Part shown: positions 1-7,066 of the stretch, piece after piece
Layout of the letters: each line of letters opens with the position of its first letter
Numbering within the stretch: position 1 is the first letter of the stretch
Assembly: GCA_046758005.1 (NCBI GenBank)
Contig: JBHHZJ010000055.1
Location: forward strand, 1-23,898
Length of the DNA stretch: 23,898 bases
Reading direction: 5' to 3'
From: JBHHZJ01 sp046758005
GTDB taxonomy: Bacteria; Pseudomonadota; Alphaproteobacteria; Kiloniellales; J153
Made by a program: the position numbers and the translations under genes
The notes under the pieces: model-generated
Told to the model about the DNA's origin: nothing
The model's input: the letters and a program-made list of their open reading frames with translations, nothing else
Databases searched by the model: none

Positions 1-19
1 GTATGCCCGGTGGTGTGGG

Positions 20-46
20 AGGAGGGGCGCCGCGAGGACCCCTCCT
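20..46. repeat. Inverted repeat near left edge
   Basis: Arms AGGAGGGG (20-27) and CCCCTCCT (39-46) form a perfect 8-bp stem around an 11-base loop. There is no following T-run on either strand. It could end a gene lying to the left of the window or be part of one; I see no convincing coding sequence in 1-125. Confidence 0.35.
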
Positions 47-125
47 ACCCGATTTCGCCGCCGCGGCCGAGCGGCTGCGAAGCGCGAATCGCCGGCCCGC
101 CGGTCGCGAAAATTCACACACCGAT

Positions 126-153
126 CACGAAAACACACGAAAACGCACGAATC
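126..153. repeat. Three tandem 10-bp units in upstream region
   Basis: CACGAAAACA, CACGAAAACG and CACGAATC follow one another without gaps, in helical-turn phase and just left of the CRP-like box. The AT-rich units stand out against the GC-rich background. They could be part of the promoter upstream region; function unknown. Confidence 0.5.
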
Positions 154-169
154 TGTGATGGCCGTCACT
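154..169 (+). promoter_or_regulatory. CRP-like operator, class II geometry
   Basis: TGTGA-TGGCCG-TCACT matches the CRP consensus TGTGA-N6-TCACA in nine of ten fixed positions. Its centre (161.5) is 32 bp from the centre of a possible extended -10 (TG at 188-189, TAGATG at 191-196). This would put the box near -41.5, as in class II activation. The -10 is weak (3/6), which suits an activator-dependent promoter. The target would be the small gene at 243. Confidence 0.5.
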
Positions 170-242
170 TTCCGGGCCGACGCGCCGTGCTAGATGGCAA
201 GGTGGAGACCCGCTCACACGCTCACACGAAGGAAGCCCGACG

Positions 243-359
243 ATGTTCTGGCGCAAGAGCGCGATCGTCACCATCGACTGCCTGGCCTGTCTGGTCGGGT
301 TGCTGATGGCCGCCCCCTTCGTCCTGATCCTGCTCGCGCCGTTTTTCGGGGACTGGTGA
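243..359 (+). CDS. Small single-pass membrane protein (38 aa)
   Basis: An ATG at 243 follows a good ribosome binding site (AAGGAAG, 229-235, seven bases away) and opens a 38-codon frame ending TGA at 357-359. The peptide begins MFWRKSAIV, continues with a hydrophobic helix from about residue 9 to 34 rich in Leu, Val, Ile, Phe and Ala, and ends FFGDW. The positively charged N-terminus suggests a cytoplasmic N-terminus with one membrane span. No family is recognised. The CRP-like box and possible extended -10 upstream support a real transcript. Small membrane peptides often attach to respiratory or transport complexes, but nothing here identifies a partner. It could also be a chance frame. Confidence 0.5.
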   Translation: MFWRKSAIVTIDCLACLVGLLMAAPFVLILLAPFFGDW

Positions 360-406
360 AAAAGCGCCTCGACGGGGCCGGCGCAGCGTCCTAAGTCTTG
401 GGCGCC

Positions 407-1210
407 ATGTCCGAACGACCGTTGCCCAGCCTGTTCGTCTCGCACGGGCCGCCGACCATGGTGCTGGACGACATCCCGGTCCGGGGTTTCCTCGCCCGCC
501 TGGGGCGCGAGCTTCCGCGGCCGCGCGCCGTGCTGTGCGCCTCGGCCCACTGGTTCGCCGAGCGGCCGACGGTCAGCCTGGCCGAGCGGCCCGAGACGAT
601 CCACGACTTCTACGGCTTCGACCGGGCGCTTTACGAGATTCGCTACCCGGCCCCCGGCGAGCCCGACCTGGCCCGGCGCGCCGCGGCGCTGCTCGAGGCG
701 GCGGGGATCGACTGCGCGCTCGATCCCGCGCGCGGCCTCGATCACGGCGCCTGGGAGCCCTTGATGCTGATGTACCCGCAAGCGGACGTGCCGGTCGTGC
801 AGCTTTCGTTGCAGCGCGGCGCGGACGTGGCCGCGCACCTGCGCATCGGCCGGGCGCTGGCGCCGCTGCGCCGCGAGGACGTGCTGGTCCTGGCCAGCGG
901 CACCGCCGTGCACAACCTGGCCCAGTGGCGCGCGGATTCGCTGACCACGCCGGCCTGGGCCATCGCCTTCGAGGACTGGCTGGTCGACGCGGTGACCGCC
1001 GGCGACGACGAGGCCGTCGCGAACTACCAGCGACGCGCGCCGGACGCGGCGCTTGCGCATCCCACCGAGGACCACTTCCTGCCCCTGCCCGTGGCCATGG
1101 GCGCGGGCGGCCCGGACGGGTCGGCCAGGGTTTTGCACCGCGGCTTCTCCTATGGCAGCCTGTCGATGGCGGCCTTCGCCTTCGGCGGCGAGGCCCGAGG
1201 CGGCCGGTGA
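407..1210 (+). CDS. Extradiol ring-cleavage dioxygenase, LigB/DODA (YgiD-like) family
   Basis: This 267-residue protein has the hallmarks of the class III extradiol dioxygenases related to plant DOPA dioxygenase and E. coli YgiD. Histidines lie in SHGPP (H13), SAHW (H48), DHGAWEPL (H113), SGTAVHNL (H169) and TEDHF (H223). In this family the first two and one late histidine bind the metal (Zn or Fe) and the SGxxxHN histidine is catalytic. Length matches the usual 260-270 residues. Family members open catechol-type rings such as 4,5-DOPA, but the physiological substrate in bacteria is generally uncertain. The ATG at 407 is preferred over an in-frame TTG at 398 because the protein then begins directly before the first conserved strand. 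The nicotinamidase gene follows 28 bases later on the same strand. Confidence 0.88.
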   Translation: MSERPLPSLFVSHGPPTMVLDDIPVRGFLARLGRELPRPRAVLCASAHWFAERPTVSLAERPETIHDFYGFDRALYEIRYPAPGEPDLARRAAALLEAAGIDCALDPARGLDHGAWEPLMLMYPQADVPVVQLSLQRGADVAAHLRIGRALAPLRREDVLVLASGTAVHNLAQWRADSLTTPAWAIAFEDWLVDAVTAGDDEAVANYQRRAPDAALAHPTEDHFLPLPVAMGAGGPDGSARVLHRGFSYGSLSMAAFAFGGEARGGR

Positions 1211-1238
1211 CAAGCGAGCGAGCGCCGTGGCGGATGGG

Positions 1239-1868
1239 ATGAAACCGGGCGAGAGCGACGTGTTGCTCGTCGTCGACGTGCAGAACGACTTCTGCCCCGG
1301 CGGCGCGCTCGCCGTGCCCGACGGGGACGCCGTGGTGCCCGCGATCAACCGCCTGGCGGCGAAGTTCCCGCACGTCCTGCTGACCCAGGATTGGCATCCG
1401 CCCGGCCACGAGTCGTTCGCCTCGTCCCACCCCGGCCGGCGAGCCTTCGAGACGATCGAGGTGGCCTACGGGCCGCAGACCTTGTGGCCGGACCATTGCG
1501 TACAGGGAACATCGGGCGCGGCCTTCCACGACGACCTCGACACGACGCGCGCTGAGCTCATCGTGCGCAAGGGCTTCCGGCGCGAGATCGACTCCTACTC
1601 GGCCTTCTACGAGAACGACCGGACGACCCCGACCGGATTGACCGGATACCTGCGAAGCCGGGGATTCTCCCGGGTTTTCCTGACCGGCCTGGCGACCGAT
1701 TATTGCGTCCGCTTCTCCGCGGTGGACGCCGCCAAGGAGGGCTTCGAGGCGGTGGTGATCGAGGACGCCTGCCGGGCCATCGACCTGGAGGGATCGCTCG
1801 CCGCGGCCAAGGCGTCCCTGGCGGAGGCGGGCGTGGTCCTCGTCACCTCCGAGGCGCTGACCCCCTGA
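1239..1868 (+). CDS. pncA: Nicotinamidase
   Basis: Hydrolyses nicotinamide to nicotinate and ammonia in NAD salvage (isochorismatase-like fold, cytoplasmic). The 209-residue protein shows the full catalytic triad: D13 in VDVQNDFCPGG, K111 in VRKGF and C156 in GLATDYCVRFSA. Metal ligands are D51, H53 and H57 in TQDWHPPGHESF, plus H86 in WPDHCVQGT, as in known PncA enzymes. The ATG at 1239 places the first strand at residue 8, normal for the family; upstream in-frame GTG codons would only add an unconserved tail. It follows the dioxygenase gene by 28 bases and is followed at once by the small orphan frame, so the three may be one transcript. Pyrazinamidase activity usually accompanies this enzyme. 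Confidence 0.93.
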   Translation: MKPGESDVLLVVDVQNDFCPGGALAVPDGDAVVPAINRLAAKFPHVLLTQDWHPPGHESFASSHPGRRAFETIEVAYGPQTLWPDHCVQGTSGAAFHDDLDTTRAELIVRKGFRREIDSYSAFYENDRTTPTGLTGYLRSRGFSRVFLTGLATDYCVRFSAVDAAKEGFEAVVIEDACRAIDLEGSLAAAKASLAEAGVVLVTSEALTP

Positions 1869-1906
1869 GCGGTTCCGATGCCACCGCGGACTCGGCGCTG
1901 GCGGAC

Positions 1907-2251
1907 GTGCTCCGCGCCGTGCTCGTGCGTCTGGCGTGCGAGCGGCGCACCGTCACCTATCGCGATCTCGCCTCCCTCGTCCCGGTGCCCCGGCCGCACG
2001 CCATCGCCAGACTTACCCTGGCGCTGGAACACCTGGTGCGCGAGGACCACGCGGCCGGCCGGCCGCTGCTTGCCGCGTTGGCGGTCGGCCGGGCCTCGGG
2101 CGGCATCCCGGGTCGGGGGTTCTTTCACCTGTTGGTCGAGCTGGGCTGCTACGCCGGGCCGCACCGGGGGCCCGAGGCCGAGACCGTCCACGCCGCGGAG
2201 CTGGCGCGCGCCTTCGCCTACTGGGGCACCGAACCGGGCGACGGGCCATAG
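1907..2251 (+). CDS. Small conserved-looking protein of unknown function
   Basis: This frame encodes about 114 residues with balanced composition, unlike the Arg/Gly-rich shadows around it. Visible features are an amphipathic N-terminal helix, TVTYRDLASLV, a second helix ending LALEHLVREDH, a loop GRPLLAALAVGR, and SGGIPGRGFFHLLVELG followed by a helix to AFAYWG. I have the impression of a recurring alphaproteobacterial hypothetical protein but can assign no function. The start is uncertain. A GTG at 1907 is used here, but the first helix seems to begin slightly earlier. A CTG at 1865 overlapping the pncA stop would give 14 more residues and translational coupling. Position suggests cotranscription with pncA. 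Confidence 0.6.
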   Translation: MLRAVLVRLACERRTVTYRDLASLVPVPRPHAIARLTLALEHLVREDHAAGRPLLAALAVGRASGGIPGRGFFHLLVELGCYAGPHRGPEAETVHAAELARAFAYWGTEPGDGP

Positions 2252-2325
2252 CACGAGGTCTACCGCACCCCGCGAGCAATCCTGTATGTTTGGCGCCCAA
2301 CAGGGGGTGATTTGAGGGGGCAAGC

Positions 2326-3141
2326 GTGAGCGCGCTTGAAAAGGACGCGCCCGAGGGGAATGTCGACCCGGACCCCGAGTTCGTGCTCGAGGCCGTCGAT
2401 GTGCGCAAGGCCTTCGGCGGCGTCCGCGCGCTCGCCGGCATGTCGCTCGCGGTGCGGCGCGGCTCGATCACCGGCTTGATCGGCCCCAACGGCGCCGGCA
2501 AGTCCACGCTGTTCGACGTGATCACCGGCGTGCTGCCCGCCGACGGCGGCCGCGTGCTGCTGTTCGGCGAGGAGGCGACCGGCAGCAAGCCGCACGCCCT
2601 GGCGCGCAAGGGGCTGGTGCGCACCTTCCAGCTCGCGCGCGAGCTGGGCCGTTTGACGGTGCTGGAAAACCTCATGCTGGCACCGCTGGGCCAGACCGGC
2701 GAGCGCCTGCTGTCCGTCTTCGCCGCGCCGGGCCGGGTGCGCCGCCAGGAGCGCGAGATCTACGCGCGCGCGTTGGATGTCATGGCGTACGCCAAACTGT
2801 CCCCTGTGCGCGACGAGTACGCCCAGGACCTTTCCGGCGGCCAGAAGAAGCTGCTGGAGCTGGCCCGCGCCCTGATGATCGACAGCGCGGTGATCCTGCT
2901 CGACGAGCCCGGGGCCGGGGTCAATCCGGCGCTCATGAACACGCTGGTCGAGATGATCGGCCGCCTCAACGCCGAGCGCGGCAAGACCTTCCTGATCATC
3001 GAGCACGACATGGACCTGGTGGCGCGCCTGTGCGACCCGGTGGTCGTCATGACCGAAGGTCGGCAACTGGTCGAGGGCCCGTTCGACGAGGTCCGGCGCG
3101 ACCCGCGCGTGATCGAGGCCTACCTGGGCGGCGCGGCATGA
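2326..3141 (+). CDS. livG: Branched-chain amino acid-type ABC transporter ATP-binding protein LivG
   Basis: One of two ATPases energising the importer encoded here (HAAT family; leucine, urea, amide or organic-acid importers). The 271-residue protein has Walker A GPNGAGKS (53-60), Q-loop Q102, signature LSGGQ (169-173), Walker B VILLDEP (D193, E194) and H-loop H227 in IIEHDMD. The long segment between Walker A and signature, with the FQLARELGRLTVLENL stretch, is typical of LivG rather than LivF. The GTG start at 2326 follows a strong ribosome binding site (GAGGGGG). About 20 extra acidic residues precede the ATPase fold. The gene opens a five-gene importer set and overlaps livF by four bases (ATGA). 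The symbol marks the family, not a proven leucine substrate. Confidence 0.93.
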   Translation: MSALEKDAPEGNVDPDPEFVLEAVDVRKAFGGVRALAGMSLAVRRGSITGLIGPNGAGKSTLFDVITGVLPADGGRVLLFGEEATGSKPHALARKGLVRTFQLARELGRLTVLENLMLAPLGQTGERLLSVFAAPGRVRRQEREIYARALDVMAYAKLSPVRDEYAQDLSGGQKKLLELARALMIDSAVILLDEPGAGVNPALMNTLVEMIGRLNAERGKTFLIIEHDMDLVARLCDPVVVMTEGRQLVEGPFDEVRRDPRVIEAYLGGAA

Positions 3142-3854
3142 GCGAGGCCGTGCTCACCGTCGAGAACGTGTCCTCGGGTTACGGCAAGGGCGACATCGTT
3201 CGCGGCGTCAGCCTGACCGTCGGCCCGGGCGAGATCGTGACCGTGATCGGGCCCAACGGCGCGGGCAAGTCGACCCTGATCAAGACCATCGCGGGCGTGG
3301 TCCGCCGGCGCGCCGGCTCCATCGCCGTCGGCGGCGCGCAGATCGGCGGTCTTTCCGCGAGCGAGGTGGCGCGCCGCGGGGTCGCCTACGTGCCCCAGGA
3401 AGCCAACGTCTTCCGCTCGCTCACGGTTCTCGAGAACCTGGAGATGGGGGCCTGGATCCTGCCCGCACGGCAGGCCGAGCGACGCAACCTCGTGTTCGAG
3501 CTGTTCCCCGCGCTGACCGAGCGGCGCAACGTGCGCGCCGGCAGCCTGTCCGGCGGTCAGCGTCAGATGGTCGCCTTCGGCATGCCGATGATGGTCGAAC
3601 CGCGCCTGCTGTTGCTCGACGAGCCCTCGGCGGGCCTGTCCCCGAAGATGGTGGAGGAGATGTTCGCCATCGTGCAGCGGGTCAACAAGGCGGGCATCGC
3701 CGTCCTGATGGTCGAGCAGAACGCCATGCGGGCCCTTCGGATCTCGACCCACGGAATCGTGATGACCGGCGGTCAGGTCCTGCTCGCCGACAGCGCGCCG
3801 GCCCTGCTCGAAAACCGGCAGGTCGGCGAGCTTTATCTCGGGGCGGTGGACTGA
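3138..3854 (+). CDS. livF: Branched-chain amino acid-type ABC transporter ATP-binding protein LivF
   Basis: Second ATPase of the importer, 238 residues. Walker A GPNGAGKS (38-45), Q87 in YVPQEANVF, signature LSGGQ (137-141), and Walker B LLLLDEP (D161, E162) followed by SAGLSP, as usual for LivF. The H-loop position reads VEQN, the usual LivF form with Gln replacing His. The stretch after the signature reads MVAFGMPMM where many LivF proteins have IGRAL. The ATG at 3138 overlaps the livG stop in an ATGA junction, so translational coupling is likely; an upstream in-frame start would lie inside livG. The stop codon shares one base with the livH start (TGATG). Confidence 0.93.
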   Translation: MSEAVLTVENVSSGYGKGDIVRGVSLTVGPGEIVTVIGPNGAGKSTLIKTIAGVVRRRAGSIAVGGAQIGGLSASEVARRGVAYVPQEANVFRSLTVLENLEMGAWILPARQAERRNLVFELFPALTERRNVRAGSLSGGQRQMVAFGMPMMVEPRLLLLDEPSAGLSPKMVEEMFAIVQRVNKAGIAVLMVEQNAMRALRISTHGIVMTGGQVLLADSAPALLENRQVGELYLGAVD

Positions 3855-4714
3855 TGGGCCAGATGGTCTTCAACGGGCTGGTCAACGCCGCGCTGATCGC
3901 CCCGCCCGCGGTCGCCTTCACCATGATGTTCGCGATCCTGCGCTTCCCCAACTTCGCGATCGGCGGATACATCACCGTGGGCGCCTTCGCGGCCTACACG
4001 TTCAACGCGGTCCTGCAGTGGCCGCTGGCGCTGGCCGCCGCGGGCGGCATGGCGGTGGCCGCGCTGGTGACCTGGCTGTCCGACCTCATCGTGTTCCGGC
4101 CGATGCGCGGGCATTCGGCGATCACGCTGCTCGTGGTCTCGATCGCGCTCACGCTCATCCTCGAGAACCTTGTGCGCCTCGGCTACGGCAGCGACGTGCG
4201 CGGCTTCGATCTGCCGCTGACCCGGCCGCTCAAGTGGGCCGGCCTGCACATGACCATCGAGCAGATCTACATCCTGGGCGTGACGGTCGTCCTGGCGGCC
4301 ACGACCCACGGCCTGCTCCGCTACACGCGCATGGGCAAGGCGATGCGGGCCACCGCCGACAACTTCTCGCTGGCCGAGGTGCGCGGGATCAACACCGGCC
4401 GGGTGATCGCGGCCACCTGGCTGTACTGCGGCGCCCTGCTCGGCCTGACCGGTACGCTGGCCGGCCTCGATCTCGTCATCGAGCCGCTGGTCGGCTGGAA
4501 CCTGACGATTCCGATCTTTGCGGCGGCCATCCTCGGCGGCATCGGTTCGCCCTACGGCGCCCTGGTCGGCGCGGTGCTGGTCGGCCTGGCCGAGGAGCTC
4601 ACCGTGCTGGTCCTGCCCAGCACCTACAAGGTCGGGGTGGGCTTCATCATCATCGCGATCCTTCTGCTGTTCCGACCGCACGGGCTGTTCGGCGTGGCGC
4701 AGGTCAAGAAATAG
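3854..4714 (+). CDS. livH: Branched-chain amino acid-type ABC transporter permease LivH
   Basis: Inner-membrane permease of the importer, 286 residues, with about eight hydrophobic segments. The N-terminal FAILRFPNFAIGGYITVGAF is the recognisable LivH entry motif. The cytoplasmic coupling region reads YTRMGKAMRATADNFSLAEVRGIN, matching the EAA-like loop of this family. The second half has the usual IPIFAAAILGGIGSPYGALVGA segment, and the protein ends LLLFRPHGLFG, the typical LivH C-terminus. The ATG at 3854 overlaps the livF stop by one base. livM follows after six bases. Substrate choice is set mainly by the binding protein, so no substrate can be read from this gene. Confidence 0.93.
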   Translation: MGQMVFNGLVNAALIAPPAVAFTMMFAILRFPNFAIGGYITVGAFAAYTFNAVLQWPLALAAAGGMAVAALVTWLSDLIVFRPMRGHSAITLLVVSIALTLILENLVRLGYGSDVRGFDLPLTRPLKWAGLHMTIEQIYILGVTVVLAATTHGLLRYTRMGKAMRATADNFSLAEVRGINTGRVIAATWLYCGALLGLTGTLAGLDLVIEPLVGWNLTIPIFAAAILGGIGSPYGALVGAVLVGLAEELTVLVLPSTYKVGVGFIIIAILLLFRPHGLFGVAQVKK

Positions 4715-4720
4715 CCGCCG

Positions 4721-5644
4721 ATGACCGCGTACCTGATCTCGATCGGCACCTTCGTCGGCCTGTTCATGATCCTGGCGCTGGCGCTCAACCTGCAGTGGGG
4801 CATGACCGGCATGGTGAACTTCGGGATCGCCGGCTTCTACGGCCTGGGCGCGTATGCGAGCGGGCTGCTCACGGTCAAGGCCGGCTGGCCGGTCGGCGCG
4901 GGCATCGCCGCGGCGGCCGCCCTCGGCCTGGCCTTCGGGGCGGCGGTGTCGTTCCTCTCGGTGCGCCTGCGCGAGGACTTCCTGGCGATCGTGACGCTCG
5001 GCTTCGGGGAAATCGTGCGCCTGGTCCTGCTCAACGAGGACTGGCTGACCAACGGTCCGCGCGGCCTGCCGATTCCGGTGCGGCCCCTGGCCGATCAATT
5101 CGACCGCGAGGGTTACGCGCTGTTCTACTTCCTGCTGGTGGCCGCCGTGGTGGCGCTCACGTTCATCGTGGTCGAGCGCATCCGCCGCTCGCCCTACGGC
5201 CGCGCGCTCAAGGCGATCCGCGAGGACGACGTGGTCGCCGCGGTCCTCGGCAAGAACGTGCTCGCCTTCCGGGTGCAGGTCTTCGCGCTGGGCGCCGCCT
5301 TCATGGCCGTGGCCGGCGCGCTGCTCGCCCACTACATCCAGAACATCAGCCCCGACATCTTCACGCCGATGGTGGCGATCTTCATCTGGATGTCCGTCAT
5401 CGTGGGCGGGGCGGGCAACAACAAGGGGCTCCTGATCGGCGCCGGCCTCGTCATGCTGGTGCTGGAGGGCACCCGCTTCATGGGCGACTTCGTGGCCTTC
5501 CTCGATGCCGAGAAGCTGTCCGCCATCCGGATCATCCTGATCGGGGCGACCCTGATCCTGGTGCTCCGCTTCCGCCCGCGCGGCATCATGCCGGAGCAGA
5601 AGTTCCGCGTGGCGGAGACGCGCGGTGAATCCGGAAGCTTTTGA
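4721..5644 (+). CDS. livM: Branched-chain amino acid-type ABC transporter permease LivM
   Basis: Second permease of the importer, 307 residues with eight or more hydrophobic segments. It starts with the LivM motif ALALNLQWGMTGMVNFGIAG, followed by GLGAYASGLL. The coupling loop is RIRRSPYGRALKAIREDDVVA, matching LivM proteins (S-P-x-G-R-x-L-x-A-I-R-E-D). The C-terminus has ILVLRFRPRGIMPEQK, again typical. It forms the membrane channel with LivH. Unlike some LivM proteins it carries no fused ATPase. The ATG at 4721 is six bases after livH. Its last codons overlap the -35 of a likely promoter for the binding-protein gene. Confidence 0.93.
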   Translation: MTAYLISIGTFVGLFMILALALNLQWGMTGMVNFGIAGFYGLGAYASGLLTVKAGWPVGAGIAAAAALGLAFGAAVSFLSVRLREDFLAIVTLGFGEIVRLVLLNEDWLTNGPRGLPIPVRPLADQFDREGYALFYFLLVAAVVALTFIVVERIRRSPYGRALKAIREDDVVAAVLGKNVLAFRVQVFALGAAFMAVAGALLAHYIQNISPDIFTPMVAIFIWMSVIVGGAGNNKGLLIGAGLVMLVLEGTRFMGDFVAFLDAEKLSAIRIILIGATLILVLRFRPRGIMPEQKFRVAETRGESGSF

Positions 5645-5668
5645 ATTACCGTCCGAATCCGTTAGACT
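5641..5668 (+). promoter_or_regulatory. Likely sigma-70 promoter for the binding-protein gene
   Basis: TTGAAT (5641-5646) and TAGACT (5663-5668) are separated by 16 bases in a short AT-richer gap after livM. Transcription would start near 5675, about 24 bases before the ATG, leaving room for the strong AAGGAG site at 5685-5690. A separate promoter would allow the high expression typical of periplasmic binding proteins. Confidence 0.45.
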
Positions 5669-5698
5669 TGCGAAAAATTCGAACAAGGAGAGCGTGAT

Positions 5699-6922
5699 AT
5701 GACCAAAGTCAGGATAAACCGCCGCCGTTTCGTCCAGGGCAGCGCCGCGGCCGCGGCCGCCGCGGTCTTCGCCCCGCGCCTGAGCCTCGGCGCCGAGCCG
5801 ATCAACGTCGGCTCGCTCACGCCCAACACCGGCGGCGGCGGCCCGTTCGGGCCGAAGATCACGGCGGCGCACAAGCTGGTCGTGGACATGGTCAACGATG
5901 CCGGCGGCGTCCTCGGCCGGCCCGTGCGCCTCACCCAGGAGAACAGCGAGACCAACCCGGAGACCGCGATCCGCGCCGCGCGCAAGCTGGTCGACGTGAA
6001 CAAGGTGATCGGCATCCTGGGCACCTGGTCGTCCTCGGTCACGCTCGGCATCATGCCGCTGTGCCAGGAGGCGGGCGTCATCCAGATGTGCACGTCCTCC
6101 TCGGCGGACATTCCGATCCAGGACAAGAAGGGCCTGGTGTTCGACTTCCAGGCGCTGTCGCCCGTGTGGGGGGCGGCGATCGCCGACCTGGCGCTCAGGC
6201 GCGGCTTCAAGACCTACTCGGTCATGGCGCTCAACAACGACTTCACCAAGTCGATGGTCGACACCTTCGTCGACAAGGTCACGGCCAGGGGCGCCAAGGT
6301 GCTGACCACGCCGTTCTATTACAACGGCGGCCAGGCCTCGTACCGCTCCGAGGTCGCGCAGCTCACCGCCGGCGACCCCGAGGCCGTGTTCATCCCGAGC
6401 TACGTCACCGACTTCACGGCGGTCTACAAGGAGATCTTCCGCTCCGGCTACGAGGGGCAGGTGATCACCGTGTCGATCTCGACCGGATCCAAGTTCAAGA
6501 AGGCGGTCGGCGAGGCGGCCAACGGCATCCTCCACGGCCTGCCGGTGCCGCCGCTCGGCACCCCCGGGTTCAAGCATTACCTCGACCTCGTCGGCCTCGA
6601 GGACACCGGCGGCGTGCAGCACCCGTTCGGCACCGCCGGCTACGACCAGATGAGCGTCCTGCTGCTCGCCGTGGAAAGCGCCGGCACGACCGACGTGAAC
6701 GCGCTGCGCGAGCATATCTTCAAGGTCGCCAACCCGCCGGGCGAGGCCGTCATCGACCCGGTGGAGGGCTTGAAGGCCCTGCGCGCGGGCAAGGAGATCA
6801 ACTACTCCGGCGCAAGCTCGTCGGTCGATTTCGACGAGGAAGGCATGATCAAATCACGCGACTTCATGCTCTGGGAGATCAAGGGCGGCAGGGACGTCGT
6901 CATCGAGCGGATCGCGACCTAG
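5699..6922 (+). CDS. ABC transporter substrate-binding protein (Peripla_BP_6 type), Tat signal
   Basis: Periplasmic receptor of the importer, 407 residues, type I binding fold of the LivK/AmiC/UrtA group. The N-terminus has a twin-arginine signal (NRRRFVQG, residues 7-14) followed by an Ala-rich core and probable cleavage after SLGA (residue 32). Export of a folded protein is implied. The mature protein starts INVGSLTPNTGGGGPFGP and shows family landmarks AAHKLVVDMVNDAGGVLGRPV, NPETAIRAARKLVD and GYDQMSVLLLAVESAGT. The residues around SSVTLGIMP and CTSSS would line the ligand site. Ligand unknown; the neighbouring maleate-isomerase-like gene hints at a carboxylate. The ATG at 5699 follows AAGGAG by eight bases. 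Confidence 0.9.
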   Translation: MTKVRINRRRFVQGSAAAAAAAVFAPRLSLGAEPINVGSLTPNTGGGGPFGPKITAAHKLVVDMVNDAGGVLGRPVRLTQENSETNPETAIRAARKLVDVNKVIGILGTWSSSVTLGIMPLCQEAGVIQMCTSSSADIPIQDKKGLVFDFQALSPVWGAAIADLALRRGFKTYSVMALNNDFTKSMVDTFVDKVTARGAKVLTTPFYYNGGQASYRSEVAQLTAGDPEAVFIPSYVTDFTAVYKEIFRSGYEGQVITVSISTGSKFKKAVGEAANGILHGLPVPPLGTPGFKHYLDLVGLEDTGGVQHPFGTAGYDQMSVLLLAVESAGTTDVNALREHIFKVANPPGEAVIDPVEGLKALRAGKEINYSGASSSVDFDEEGMIKSRDFMLWEIKGGRDVVIERIAT

Positions 6923-6984
6923 AGAGGATCGTGATTGACTGGAACCACTTCGCGGCTCCAATCAATCACGCGAATCCGCTCTAG
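6919..6984. terminator. Long imperfect hairpin at the end of the importer genes
   Basis: The sequence from the stop codon of the binding-protein gene pairs with 6958-6984. Arms beginning CTAGAG and ending in CTCTAG contain matching GTGATTGA and TCAATCAC blocks, with small bulges, and an inner GGAACCACTTCGCGGCTCC part. No T-run follows on the plus strand. It could act as a terminator, a 3' stability hairpin or both. Confidence 0.5.
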
Positions 6985-7066
6985 ACGACAGAGCGCCCCG
7001 ATCCGGGTATGCTCATGGCCTCGGGGCCCCGCTTTCCCGGGATCGGCCGAGAGGAGGAACTGACGT

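Noticed and set aside
126..153. Tandem units considered as a CRISPR fragment
   Set aside because: The units are 10 bp without spacers; no cas gene or longer array is present.
125..1348. 407-codon minus-strand frame opposite the dioxygenase gene
   Set aside because: Arg/Gly/His-rich shadow with no recognisable motifs; the plus strand carries a complete LigB-type enzyme and the start of nicotinamidase.
3833..6715. 960-codon minus-strand frame across livH, livM and the binding protein gene
   Set aside because: Composition (Asp, Glu, His, Arg, Gln and Gly runs) is typical of the antisense of GC-rich membrane-protein genes; it would antisense three clear genes.
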